Positions 1 through 11,321 of a stretch of DNA of 64,000 nucleotides are shown here, piece by piece. Numbering within the stretch: the stretch's first letter is position 1; each line of letters begins with the position of its first letter. Source of the DNA: Wurfbainia villosa (Eukaryota; Streptophyta; Magnoliopsida; Zingiberales; Zingiberaceae); assembly GCA_025175895.1 (NCBI GenBank), contig CM046004.1:13813011-13877010 (forward strand), read 5' to 3'. The notes under the pieces were generated by a model. The model made no database searches. It saw only the letters and a program-made list of their open reading frames with translations, and was not told the origin of the DNA. Made by a program: the position numbers and the translations under genes.

Positions 1-658
1 ATGATCGATGGACCTCATCACGATCACGCCTCCGTAGTCGACTTCCCGGTCGGCTACGAACGGTTCGTGTCAAACCCTATTGACTACCGATCGCCGCAAT
101 GATCGATGGTTGGCGTCGCGCCCACGATGGCGATGCATTCCAACAATCCGATCGTATACCACCGAACTCACTCGACTCGGAAGCGGTGATCCGCTATGAC
201 ATGGCGGTCGGCGGTTGGGAAAACCCATCCGACACTTGGCCAAATGGCCAAGTTTCACCTAAGAGCTACCCTTCCCCGGGTTACAATCGCTCACTCTCAT
301 CTCTCGGAGTCCCTCGCCTTCGAAGTTCTCTTCGTTCTCGGCCACGTCCCTCGGCAGCATCAGGCGCACGACTCTGCAATGCTCCTTCGCGTCTCTTGCC
401 TCGAAGTCTACTTCCTCCGGCTTCACTCCAAGCTTCTCGTCCGGCGGTCCCTCGGATGCTCCAAGCGCACGGCTTTCGCAAAGCTATCCTTCACCGACTC
501 AAGGCACGAGTCATGAGATGTGAAACTCGCCACGGCTCCATGTGCGAATTACTAAGTCCTGCACGACTTCAACGCACATATCAAATCATCATAACACACT
601 AACTTAAACCCTTTGCCACACCATCAAAACTATATTACGGCAAGAGATTGCCCTAACA
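1..658 (-). mobile_element. Partial LTR of a gag-only Copia element (family T1)
   Basis: Bases from about 215 to 658 match the ends of the two LTRs at 56519-57702 and 60751-61980, including the terminal run ending CCCTAACA. The LTR therefore ends at 658 and Gypsy pol sequence starts at 659. Bases 1-215 correspond to the variable U3 part: they are rich in GATCG-type words where the other copies carry AGTCGACTG sites. The left end lies outside the window, so a solo LTR and a full element cannot be told apart. The expected target duplication on this side is TTATG (659-663). Open frames here are shadows of LTR sequence. Confidence 0.85.
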
Positions 659-1860
659 TTATGGTCCATATAAATCTCAAAAGTAATCCCATACAGATAA
701 TGTCTCCATATCTTTAGTGCAAAAATAATGGCTGCTAACTCCAGATCGTGCACCGGATAATTCCTCTCATGATCCTTAAGCTGACGGGAGGCATAAGATA
801 CTACACGGTCGAACTGCATCAAAACTGCTCCCAATCCTTGAAAAGAAGCATCGATATACAGTACCATCCCATCGCAAGAAGAAGGAATCACTAATACAGG
901 TGCAGAAACTAGTCGCTGCTTAAGCTCCTGAAAACTGGACTCACACGCCTCTGACCAAGCAAACTTGACCCCTTTTCGGGTCAAGCGAGTGAGTGGTGTG
1001 GCTATACGGGAAAATCCCTCCACAAATCTACGGTAATACCCGGCCAATCCAAGAAAACTACGGACTTCCTGAACTGACTTTGGTTGCTCCCAACTGGTAA
1101 TCGCTTCGATTTTCTGGGGATCAACTGAAATACCTCTGCTAGATACCACATGTCCAAGAAATCCCACAAAAGATAGCCAGAAAGCGCACTTACTGAATTT
1201 GGCATATAAATGCTCTCGTCGCAATGTCTCCAACACAATCCGAAGATGGTGCTCATGCTCCTCCTCAGAACAAGAATATATCAAGATATCATCTATGAAT
1301 ACGATGACAAACTGATCCAAGTACCTCAAGAATACATGGTTCATCAAATCCATAAATGCAGTTGGAGCATTAGTAAGACCAAATGGCATCACTAGAAACT
1401 CGTAATGTCCATAACGCGTGCGGAACGCTGTCTTCTGAACATCCTCGTCTCTTACTCTCAACTGATGATAGTCTGATCGCAGATCAATCTTGGAATACAC
1501 GCAAGTATCCTTGAGCTGATCAAACAAATCCTCTATCCTCGACAGTGGATATTTGTTCTTAACGGTCACTGCATTTAGTTGTCGGTAGTATATACATAAC
1601 CGCAAAGATCCATCTTTCTTTTTAACGAACAGCACCGGAGCTCCCCAGGGTGAAACACTAGGACGAACAAAACCCCTATCCAATAACTCTTGCAGTTGTA
1701 TCTTTAGCTCACTTAACTCTTTCGATGCCATCCGGTATGGAGCCTTTGACACCGGTGCGATTCCTGGAATCACCTCTATCGCGAATTCCACTTGCCTCGG
1801 AGGTGGCAAGCCCGGAAGTTCATCTGGAAATACACCCGGATACTCACGAACTACCCGCAC
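659..1860 (-). pseudogene. Gypsy reverse transcriptase / RNase H fragment (element A)
   Basis: This open frame encodes the RT core of a Gypsy polyprotein, which copies element RNA into DNA. Visible landmarks are the VKKKDGSLRLCIYYRQLN stretch, the first catalytic aspartate in YSKIDLRSDYHQLR, FRTRYGHYEFLVMPFGLTNA, and an intact catalytic FIDDILIYS box. A thumb region and the beginning of RNase H follow (VLYIDASFQGLGAVLMQ, then HDLELAAIIFALKIWRHYLYG). At 658 the frame runs into the inserted T1 LTR, so the last residues are not part of the protein and most of RNase H and all of integrase are missing. The RT part has no internal stop, so the element decayed mainly by interruption. It overlaps the protease frame by a few bases in another frame. 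Confidence 0.88.
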
Positions 1861-2411
1861 GCTGGAAGAGGTGGTATCTCCTCACTCTCCACTTTGACCA
1901 AAGAGAATAAGTAACCCTGACAACCATGCGACAATAATCTCCGAGCCTGAAGTGCAGATATAACGGACACTCCATCATCCCGGGTACCCACGAATTCCCA
2001 TGCAGGCTGATTTGGTGGTCGGAAGGTCACTACTCTCGCTCTACAATCCACTGTAGCACAATATGTAGCCAACCAATCCATTCCGAGTATAATATCGAAT
2101 TCCACCATCTCTAGCACCTGAAGGTCCACCGTAAGAATATGTCCCTCGAAATCCAACGGACAACCTTTGATTACTTGATGACTGGTCAAAACCTCGCCCG
2201 ATGGTAATGATACCGCTAATCCACAAGAACGAATCATAGGGATTCTCCCAATTTTACTCAGAAATATACTAGAAATAAAGGAATGCGAGCTACCACTATC
2301 AATCAATGTATCAGCAGGTATAGAATAAACCAAAATCATACCCCGAATGACCGATCCCTCGGCCCGCTGAGCGTCCTCTTGGGTAATGGCATAAACTCGT
2401 CCAGTCTCCAC
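1851..2411 (-). pseudogene. Gypsy aspartic protease region (element A)
   Basis: This frame carries the retroviral-type aspartic protease that would cut Gag-Pol. The active-site triad appears as LIDSGSSHSFIS (Asp-Ser-Gly), followed about 60 residues later by the hydrophobic IILGMDWL turn usual in plant Gypsy proteases. It is out of frame with both gag (upstream) and RT (downstream), so the polyprotein is broken by frameshifts on both sides. The codon at the frame's first position is GTG, so this is a fragment of a longer polyprotein and not an independent start. Confidence 0.8.
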
Positions 2412-2538
2412 ATGCGACGGCTGCGCTCCAGATATAATAGTAGAATGCCTCCACTCCGGATGGATCTGGTCGTGATGATGTCAGCCGAGGTCGACTCTGT
2501 GTGTGAATAATATATCCCCGAGAGCCGACCGGTAGATA

Positions 2539-3759
2539 TCACGAGTAGGTGGCCCAAAAATAACTCTCTGAGCCGAGTATAATGAATCGCCAGCCAAGAT
2601 CCCTAAGAATCACTCCCATGTATATGATATATCTGGGCTGTAGGAGGTAGTGTTTGTCTCTGACCATGCATCTGCGTCCTAGGTGCTGATGATGCTGATC
2701 AGATCTCTTTCCCTTGATGGAATTGCCTGAACCCTCTAGCTGTGCCTTCAGAGTACGCTCTCGACTAGTGTGCCCTGGATGCTTGCAGTAATAACAAACA
2801 CTCCGGTCCAAGGGACACTCTGAAATGTGGTGGGTTCCTGACCCGCATCTATAGCATCTAGCCATGTGTCCGCTCTTACGGTTCTTCTGAGAACCTCCAG
2901 ACTGTCCAGAAACTTGTCGCTTCCCTTTCTGTGCCCTAGATGATCCCTCTGTAGTACCCCGAGAAGCCCCACTCTGATCTTGCTTTCTATGAGTCTCAGG
3001 AGTCGCATCAGATTTCCGCTGCTTTCCCTGGTTCATCTGTTTTTCCAACTCTCTCTCCTTTGCGATTTGCTGAGAAGTCATCTCAATAGACAGTGCCCTA
3101 TCCAGTGCCTCTCGGTACGAATTAATGGAAGATCCCGATAGTTTAGCCCGAATATACGCAGCCAAACCTTGCATAAATTGGAACATTTTGTCCTCATCCT
3201 GTGCTACCAAACGTGGACAAAATTTCGCGAGTCGGGTGAACTCCGCATTATACTCCATGACTGACCGGTTGCCCTGCTTAAGAGTTAAGAACTCCTGACG
3301 GCGTGCTGTAGAGAACGCAGAAGGAAAATACTGCCTCCAGAATATATCTCGGAAAACTGCCCAGGTGATGTTCTGCTCTCCCATCAAGGTCTTCTGCATT
3401 TTCCACCACGTAACCGCCTGCTCCCGAAGGTGATAAGCTGCTAGACCCACCTTCTCCTCATCGGTGCAACTCATGAACTCAAACGTATCCTCCAAATTGT
3501 CTAACCAGGTCCGTGCAATCCAGGGATCAGACTCGCCTCGAAATAGCGTAAATCGGTCCTTGGCTGACCGTGCTAACACAGGTATACGTGCCTTGACTCA
3601 CCCATGAATCCGTAGCTGGTGCATAGTCGGGGGTACATCAGGCTCTTGAGGTTCCGAACCTCTGGTAGGAGACTGTCGTGGTTCCTCCTGATCAACCGGT
3701 CCTCCGGTAGTAGGCTGTTTAGATGGTCGACCTCTCTTACGAGTCTGAACAGGTGCCAT
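2539..3759 (-). pseudogene. Gypsy gag with zinc knuckles (element A)
   Basis: The best start is an ATG at 3759 (MAPVQTRKRGRPSK). The frame continues through a basic, proline-rich leader to an in-frame TGA near 3601, then through the retrotransposon gag domain (WLDNLEDTFEF, WWKMQKTLMGE, FWRQYFPSA, YNAEFTRLAKFCP). The C-terminal third has a CCHC knuckle (CYRCGSGTHHISEC) and a second, incomplete one (CYYCKHPGHTSRE, last Cys lost). Gag forms the cytoplasmic particle that packages element RNA. The single TGA and the degenerate second knuckle mark it as decayed. It lies directly downstream of the primer site, as expected. Confidence 0.82.
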
Positions 3760-3962
3760 AATATCGTCTGTTCACACCTGTTGAACGACTTACATAAATA
3801 TTTAACCAGAAAATATTAAGTGTTAAGATTTCTTACTTCGGACAACTTGGAGCTCATGCCTCTGTCAATCCCATCTTACCAAAATCGAAATCAAATCAAA
3901 TCAAAACGATTTCCGAGGTCCCAAAATCCGACAAAAACATTATTGCATGGCATCACAACCTA

Positions 3963-3976
3963 GAGCTCTGATACCA
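3963..3976 (-). other. Primer-binding site (initiator tRNA-Met), element A
   Basis: The minus strand reads TGGTATCAGAGCTC, complementary to the 3' end of initiator tRNA-Met. It lies seven bases inside the LTR boundary at 3984. This fixes the element's orientation and one LTR border. Confidence 0.85.
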
Positions 3977-3983
3977 ATAAAAT

Positions 3984-6900
3984 TGTCACGCCCCGAGGTA
4001 GACCCTGTCCGGCCAACGGACGGCACCCCCTTATGACAATTTCAATTCGGTACAAATAGTCGCAGCCAGTATAACACATATCGAAAACGTATAACATCAA
4101 TAGCGGAAGCTAAACACAATGGAAATACAAACTCAACAACATAAGTACATCGGTATATCCGTCCATACTAGAACAAAATCCATACTGAATATCACAAGAG
4201 AAACATACAGCACGACCTCTAATAATAATAAGAGTCCATATGAAGATACATGCGATGGGAAAACAAAACCCTCGGAAATCGGTGGGATGGGATCAAGTGG
4301 CAATGCTCCAAGTCCATGCCGAAGTCTTCTATCTACTACCTGGGCGATAGGAAACCCAGGGTCCAGGGTGGTGAGTATAAAATTCAGGGGTAATATATAG
4401 AAGTGCATGGATAACATACAGGGTAAAGAGATCTACAGGTATACAACATGAGTCCATCATACATACAGTACTCAACATAGTAACCAGCAACTACAGATAC
4501 GGTCATACTCATAGCATACACTAAACTAATAAACTGACATAAAATAATGTACATACCTGACGGTCTGCCGTCCACATGACCTATAACATCCTGAACAGGT
4601 ATATCATAGCATAATCCAAATAACATGCGACAGTCTAAACCAAAACATACTCATACTCAACACACAGCAGTATATAAAATGCAAATGACATGTAGCATGA
4701 TATACAATCATATGCAACAACCAAATGCAACATCTCACAAGCATATGTAAAACATATATCGAATACATGCATACATATATATATATATATCAGCAATGCA
4801 TATGCATGGTCATGCCTGTGCACCCAACTCGCTACCACGACCCCAGTATGGCCTAGGTGACACGACATGACAACTATCCCGACTCCAGCCGCCACCACTC
4901 TCGAGTGACCAAGTTGGGTAGTATGAAACAGTAGCTAGCCGCCATAGAGCTATATGCTACTCACACGGAGGTCCCTGCTGCTAGCCGCTCCGTCCCTACC
5001 CATGAGTAGACGAGCACCGCACCCAGGACTACTGCACATCACACGACCACCGTCTATAGTGGGTGAGTGCGCTAACTACCACTCCGTGCAGTGGCCAAGT
5101 GCGCATCTCCAGCTACCACCATCCTTAATGGCCGAGAACGGCACGCACAACAATGCTCTGCCCTCAACCCTACAACCACTACCCCGAGTGGTCAGGGAGG
5201 CAGGATGACTGACGACCCGTCTCAACCACAAGTGTAATGATGCATAGCTCACACACAAATCCTCACTCCTAACTCACGGGAGACCTAGTCAACCAAAAGT
5301 CAACCATGCAAGGACGACAAATCCAGTAATCACAACCTATTTACCTATGTATGCGGATAAATAGATCCGTCGAGAAACTAACACACCCATATGTATATGA
5401 TACAAAACTCATCACCTAACCTAGTGATGCAACCTAGTAACCCAATCTGAGGTCATAAAAATAACCCTAACCACATGTACTTACTAAACATCTATCAGCT
5501 AACACATAATAGGGTTTTATAGTTTCTATCCGTACTAGATAATCAATGAAGTAACAGAGTATATATCTCAAAGGTCAAAGGCAGTACAAGCATACGATTA
5601 AATAATAGTGGATTTAAGGTAAACAAGTATAAACATATATACAATGTCATGCACTGGAATTGATCAAACTACCGGACCAGGTAGATATTACCCACCTGAT
5701 ACGAAGCTCGAATAATCCTCACGGCCGCGGACCTGCTTCGTATCCCAAACCTGCACAATAATAACAAATTAGGGTTAAGTACAAATCACTGGTACTTATA
5801 CGAACAAATTACTAATTCATTTTATATTCGTATTCTCGCCTGCAACATTTTAACCACTCCGATACACAACATAGGTCAACTACAAGAAAACCTAATCATC
5901 ATCTCCCTCACTGAGCACAACCCATATGATCCAAACACTGAAATCTCCAAATCCAAGCATATCAGTCATCCACTAAAATAACCGAAACACCATAGACATC
6001 CAAAGAACAATCGGCAAGCACAAATTCCATTTCCTGATCACAGCCCACAATCTATCCATACACTCAACCAGGCCATCCACCGAACTTACACGTATACCCA
6101 ATCAACAACCCTTATCAAACAATCCAAATCTACAGAACCGAAGGAACTCCAAATCAACCCATCGACAACATTTGCAATCACAGGATACCAACTACACCCT
6201 ATCAATCGATTACCGTAATCACAGCTAACAATCCCTAACAATCCAAACAAATCAACCATCACTGGAATTACCCGACCACCAATACCCGAATCACACCCAA
6301 ATACTCATCGGCAATCAAATTCCCAAGAACAAACCAAATCCAACAATCACAGTATAACAACACCCCAATCAATGGATACCACAGATGGATATACTGGGTT
6401 AGATCCACTTACCGGCTCTAAACTCCACCGGTGACGATATTTCCTCAATCCCAGCTGCTCGCCGAACGAGTCCAAACTCCCGCTCACTGCCAACCCATAG
6501 ATCTCAGCCAATAACAACCCGAAAACCAGATCTCTACTCGAAAGGGAAGGAAAGGGATCGATCCTTACCTTCCAGGCAGCTCACTGCCGCGGCGATAGCA
6601 CCATCGTCTCGCTGAGCGAAGGAAACACCGGCACTCCCTAAGGCAAACTCTTCCTGACCTCCGACTGGGGATCTACTACCAAGGCGGCGCTATCGAGTGG
6701 CTCTCATCGGACGCCGACGATCTGGAATCCCGGTGACTCGATCGCGCAGAGCGAAGGAGCGAGGCGGAGGAGAAAGGGAACGGGGATCGCGATCTGATCG
6801 CTCTGTTCATCCGCATCCCTTTTAAATCCCGTTCGACACCAACCTGGTTAACCCAGCCCAAACCAAACCCAATCCGATTGGGTTCAGCTCAGCCGGTTTA

Positions 6901-7061
6901 ACCACTTGACCCAAGTCCAAGTCTAATCCAAACCCAAGCCTAATTTCAGCCCAAGCCCAATACAACCCAAGCCCATTTCAGTCCAACTAAATAATTAAGC
7001 ACAATTAATCCCCTAATTACTCCTAATTAATTAAAGAAATTTTTTTTTTCCGTATACTACA
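3984..7061 (-). repeat. 5' LTR of Gypsy element A (about 3.1 kb)
   Basis: The left border is TGTCACGCCCC and the right border is CCGTATACTACA, matching borders TGTCACG and CCGTATTTAACA of the LTR at 50146-52964. It has the family's usual parts: a block with CTACCACGA-type units, an internal GATACGAAGC / GACCTGCTTCGTATC patch near 5700, and a short GC-rich stretch (about 6580-6760). No convincing protein is encoded; short open frames inside it are chance frames. A short TA run lies near 4774-4792. Confidence 0.8.
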
Positions 7062-7064
7062 GTT

Positions 7065-7286
7065 GCTGCAATTAACCGTTCAAGTTCAGTTATCGAAAAT
7101 AAACTATTTCGTCAACAAAAGATGAACGAGAAACTCTACAAAGACTTAGTTTCTATGAGTGTTCCAGATGAAAAGATACTTGATGTGTATCTATTCTTAG
7201 GAGAGAATAAAGAAAAGATGATGCTTGTCATGGCATGTCCACCAGAGAAGAAGCTTGATCTTCTAAAGAAGATATTTCTTTTTTAG
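7065..7286 (+). pseudogene. Orphan coding fragment, C-terminal end of an unknown protein
   Basis: An open frame runs from the LTR border to a TAG at 7284-7286 (73 codons; the only ATG is at 7122). The peptide is lysine-rich and soluble-looking, with KLFRQQKMNEKLYKDL followed by VPDEKILDVYLFLGENK and a basic end (KKLDLLKKIFLF). I do not recognise the family. Codon content looks more protein-like than the AT-rich flank. It may be the last exon of a host gene whose upstream part was displaced by the Gypsy insertion, or chance. The apparent splice acceptor just before it is LTR sequence. Confidence 0.35.
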
Positions 7287-8239
7287 TTTTGATTTGTATT
7301 TATTTGAATAATCATTTTGCAAGTTTGGATAAATTCCTAGTATAAGATTATTGGTTGTCTATAATTATCAATAAATAAAAGTCAATTTAATTTTTTAATT
7401 AGTAGTAATTTTGTAATAATTATGAATTATTAATATTACAAACTTCCACGTGTTTTTTGCAACCTAGCAAAATATATGCTAATTACTATTTTGATTGCAT
7501 TTAGTTTATAAAATTAAGTTGAAACATTCTAAATATCCTCAATGAATCTAGTTAATATATAATGTAAAATATTATCCATTTACCAATAAGTTGCTTCAAT
7601 CCCCAATAGCTTCACTTGTCGTGACAGATGACGATCCTTCACTTTCAATTAAAATTTTTATTGAGTCGATTCTTTGACATCATATAATATTATAAAGAAT
7701 GTTAAATTAAAAAAAAAGAATGTTAAATTTTTGTCTAAAAATAAAAAAAATTAATAAAGGGTATTTTGGATAATAAATCATTAAATTTTCTTTCCTTTAT
7801 TTGAAATAAACAATTCAATGGACTGATTTCATTCCTCTTCCTCAATTAAAGTAAACAAAGGTAGGAGAAAAAAGATTTCTTTCCTTTTCTTTAAGGATTA
7901 TTTTCCATTAAAGATTATTTTCCTTCCATAATCTATCCCTCGAAGTAAACGGAGGCAAAGGATTATTTTCCTTCCATAATCTATCCCTCGAAGTAAACGG
8001 AGGCTTAGAAAAGGAAGAAAGAGGAGAAAAGAATAGATCAAAAAACAGAAAATTATCAACGACTCTTGACGAGGCATTGTTGACCTCTCTTTATGCCATT
8101 TGGAGAAAACAAGGAACAAACATCTGTTCTTCTCTTGAAAATGAAAGCTCCAATGTAGCAAAAGGTTTGTCCCTTATATATCAAATGAAATTGCATACTA
8201 GCTCAGATTATCCCTTCACTCTACTTCTGGGTCTTTCCT
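7287..8239. other. AT-rich non-coding stretch
   Basis: Strongly AT-rich with long A and T runs and no credible coding frame. The only structure I see is a tandem duplication at 7910-8004. It probably represents intergenic or intronic DNA upstream of the LNK remnant. Confidence 0.6.
7910..8004. repeat. Tandem duplication, unit about 48 bp
   Basis: Two adjacent near-identical copies (7910-7956 and 7957-8004), each running from AAAG(G)ATTATTTTCCTTCC through CCCTCGAAGTAAACGGAGGC. Probably a local replication-slippage duplication. Confidence 0.85.
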
Positions 8240-10232
8240 TTTCTGCGCCAGGGGATTGTCAAGGGCCTGACAACTTTGAACAAGGCAATCCAGTTTCACA
8301 AAGCAAGATGGGCAGCTCAAGCAATCCTGCTGCAAGGAAGGAATGCCGAGGAAGAAATGGGCATCTGCCAATTGCCATTTGAGAATAATAGCTCAGTTGA
8401 TTAAAAAATTACTTTTTTTGCAAATGAAAATGATCGAGAAAATGATCTTCTGTATTATGACTGGTCGGATATCAGCAGTTTTGACGACGTTGATAAAATG
8501 TTCAGGTAGGCCAGAGTTTGGTATTCTATACTGCAACTCTAATACTTAAGTTTTATTTTTGTTGTAGTGACCATCATTTTCATTTTTATTCTGTTTCTTT
8601 TGGAGAAATTGTGATCCCACCTTTGGCCAATGGAGCAATACAGATGGGCCATCATGGATATCTTATTCAAATGACATGTTTGGGCTAGAAGATAAGTTGA
8701 CATCAGCCTTCGAATCTTCAACTCTAGAATTCAAAGAATTGGAGAATGCATCAACGTATTGTGAAAACAGTGGGTGCTTGCATGAATGTAGTACACCACA
8801 GGTCGATACTCATAGGCAATCATATGATGGTGGTGGGGAGGAAGTGAATAAATCATCTCTGACACCATTTAGCACTAATAACTTGGGCAACCATGAGGTA
8901 AATAGGATAAACCCAAACCTATGTTCTAATTGTTTACTTTTTATTTTTTGTTTTTCATAATATTATTCTGATTGAGCTAGCTGGTTGTGTTGAAATCTAA
9001 CATCATGGAAACTTACTTCAAGCCATCATTTAGGTTGTTCATAAGTTGAATTAATATATTGTAACCTTGGCACTGTCCATAAGGAACATTAAGAATTAAT
9101 TCCCATTAACTTATATCTCTCTCTCATATGAGCAACGACAGATAGACATTCAAACCCAGCAGCTCAATAGACAATTCTTATCTGATGAGAAAGGAAAAGG
9201 TTTTCTTTCAACACTTTGGTAATACTTTTTATCTTCTTCGTATATAACAATGACTACTTGGAAGTATGATGTTTCTTTTACAGGTCTAGCAACTTATCCT
9301 GCTCAGGTTCATTCAAAACGAGATTGTTTTGCAAAATCAGACTCTTCGAGTTTCACGCAATCCTTAAATCCTGATTTTTCATGTGGATAACAAACTTCTA
9401 TACCAGGATCTTCTTTTGCGGGCGGCATCCAGCACTGTTACTGATTGGACACAAGATCCTTCCTCATCATTTGAGGTCTCAGCTCATGTTATCAATAACT
9501 CTTCCGATGGAATGGGGAAAGTTCCTGATGCTTTGTTAAATAATCCTGTCATGAAGCAGGAAGAAATGGTAGATAGGCCAAACATAAGATCACTAGAGCT
9601 GGGTAATTCAGTTAGGAAACGGTATGCTAATGTTGGCCAAAACATTTATAGAGACCGAGAGAATACAAGCATAGAGCTTCATGAAACAGATATGGATTTC
9701 TGCAGTAGGAAAAAGCCCATTAATGCCTTCAGTGTTCCTGGATGATCTTTTTGTCAAAGTTAGCAGTTTCCAGCAGCTCCAGGGTGTCATTGGTCAGGTA
9801 TGTTACTATTTATACAATTATGCAACTCTATTCGGTTTATATATATTGCCCCTTGTTATATTCCTGAAAGTCTTGAGTCCTAACTATTTAGGATGGGCTA
9901 ATATAGATCTTATCTTGCCATTGTACTCTAATTCAATATTTCAATTATTCATCTCTGAAATCTCTGGATCGGTAGTCCAACTCCTCAATCCCCTAATTCA
10001 CAGTATGTTGGTGGAAAGATGTTTTTTTTTTCTTGTAAGTAGTTAATATGCTTGTTATGCAGGTATGAGAATATTTTTCATGCAACTAGATTTGTTTACT
10101 GCAGTTGGAATTTAGAACAAAGCTTTGATTAAGAGACAACCTATATCGATTGGCGAGGACACAGTTTGTCTGCTGCAAATGCTGAAGGTGTTGATTTTAG
10201 AAGAGGAATACATGGTACAGGAACATCAAACA
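8240..10232 (+). pseudogene. LNK1-like: LNK1-like clock co-activator, broken gene
   Basis: LNK proteins are plant nuclear co-activators that act with RVE/CCA1-type MYB factors in the circadian clock. The frame reads YYDWSDISSFDDVDKMFR up to a GT donor after 8505. It resumes after a pyrimidine-rich AG at 8606 with NCDPTFGQWSNTDG, the hallmark LNK junction. Exons follow at about 8606-8897, 9142-9199 and 9284-9797; the last ends in SSFQQLQGVIGQ. Another at 10105-10232 begins LEFRTKL and continues RDNLYRLAR, matching the conserved LNK C-terminal block. Damage: in-frame TAA at 8402, TAA at 9388 with a frame change after it, a second frame change near 9745, and TGA at 10126. The N-terminus is not evident and the 3' side is cut by the Tat element. 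Family recognition rests on remembered motifs. A diverged functional paralogue is unlikely given the stops. Confidence 0.75.
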
Positions 10233-10582
10233 GGTATACAAATCTAAGCATCCTTCATGTTTGCGCCCCTTATGTGGGAGTGAGTATTCACGATGTGGTT
10301 TGAGTTTTTTTTTTATGTTTGAAGCAACATGACACAGAATTGTTAGTATTTTGAATTATGTTTTCTTGTCGCCAACACCAATCTCTACTGTAAAAAAATT
10401 TATAGGTTCGTTTTAAGTTTTGAAGAGGACGACAAAACTTTTCATTCATCTTCATGTTCAACCAGGGAACCGTTACTTTTCTCATTTTTTTCTCACTATG
10501 TTGTTTCTAATTTTTTTTCCTTTTTTTTATCTGACAATCTATGTGCAAAAAGCAAGTAGACGAATCCAAACTGATGAGTACA
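10233..10582 (+). other. Flank of the LNK remnant, no clear exon
   Basis: T-rich sequence, probably intron or 3' flank of the LNK remnant, running up to the CTTCC target duplication (10583-10587). The same target sequence continues at 25776 on the far side of the Tat element. A short piece near 10550-10580 could be part of a further exon but I cannot support it. Confidence 0.4.
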
Positions 10583-10587
10583 CTTCC

Positions 10588-11283
10588 TTATACCGACGCA
10601 ATACCAAGGGCGATGGTCCATGAAAGTTCATGTCTCGACAGACTCATATCTTGGCAAGCTTATATTTCGACAGACTCATATCTTTATACGTTCCGACAGG
10701 TCGATTTTGGCTGACATGCTAACCCTAGCCGACGTATTAATCATTAAAGTTAAGATGTCAAAAAAGACATTATGTGGTAAGGGTACTAGGGGACAGATAA
10801 ATATCCTCCATGCCTACATCGAGGGGACACGTTCGTCACATTAATGGAGCCTTGTCTTCCATCAATCACACGAGCCGTATTAATTAATTAAGCTCTCATG
10901 CATTGTCACATTTATTGAGATAATATTTCCTATCATTCCTGAACATGACAGGCCGCCACCTTAAAGAGTTCATGCTTCTCTTGCCTTCCGTACCACTCGG
11001 TAGGGATTGACACGCCTATATAAAAGTAACAAGAGGAGATCCAAGGGATTCAAACTCTCCACTCCTCTCCTTACATTCCTCGCATTCCTCTTTTTCACAA
11101 TCCCTGACTTGAGCAACGGATTGTATCACGAATGAGGGTGGTTGGCTCATCTCGGATGAGGGCAGTTGGCTTATCTCGGACTTGATGCAATCCAGTCGAG
11201 TCAGTGGACGCCATCCAATTCAACAGACACAGAATCATCCTCGCTGTAGTGAAATTCCGCATCTCGTTGTCTCGGTCGTAACA
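10588..11283 (+). repeat. 5' LTR of the Tat element
   Basis: It aligns along its length with 25013-25775; shared blocks include GTCAAAAAAG, CTTGTCTTCCATCAA and TTTCCTATCATTCCTGAACA. A TATA box (CTATATAAAAG) lies at about 11016-11026. A short array of CTCATATCT-type words with CGACAGA occupies the first 120 bases; the 3' LTR has more of these words, which explains part of the length difference (696 against 763 bp). Confidence 0.9.
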
Positions 11284-11287
11284 TAAT

Positions 11288-11305
11288 TGGCACCGTCTGT
11301 GGAAA
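11288..11305 (+). other. Primer-binding site of the Tat element
   Basis: TGGCACCGTCTGTGGAAA lies four bases after the LTR end. It is close to the TGGCGCCGTCTGTGGGAA-type site common in plant Tat elements, with a few substitutions. Confidence 0.75.
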
Positions 11306-11321
11306 TGTTGATTTAACTGAG

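Larger units (their letters stand above)
659..7061 (-). mobile_element. Ty3/Gypsy retrotransposon A, 5' part (Del/Tekay-like)
   Basis: Read on the minus strand the order is 5' LTR (7061-3984), tRNA-Met primer site, gag, protease, reverse transcriptase and the start of RNase H. At 659 the element is cut by the T1 LTR. Gag-protease-RT order, very long LTRs and an initiator-Met primer site fit the chromovirus Del/Tekay group; that assignment is inferred from layout and motifs. The 3' half (integrase and 3' LTR) is off the window or lost. The expected target duplication after the LTR end is GTTGC at 7062-7066. Confidence 0.85.

Noticed and set aside
3963..3976. Possible tRNA-derived gene piece
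   Set aside because: Only the primer-binding complement is present; no cloverleaf.
7037..7064. Pyrimidine-rich stretch ending ACTACAG that looks like a splice acceptor before the 7065 frame
   Set aside because: It matches the LTR terminus CCGTAT..ACA of the same Gypsy family at 52964 and 48815, so it is LTR sequence. The acceptor likeness is incidental.
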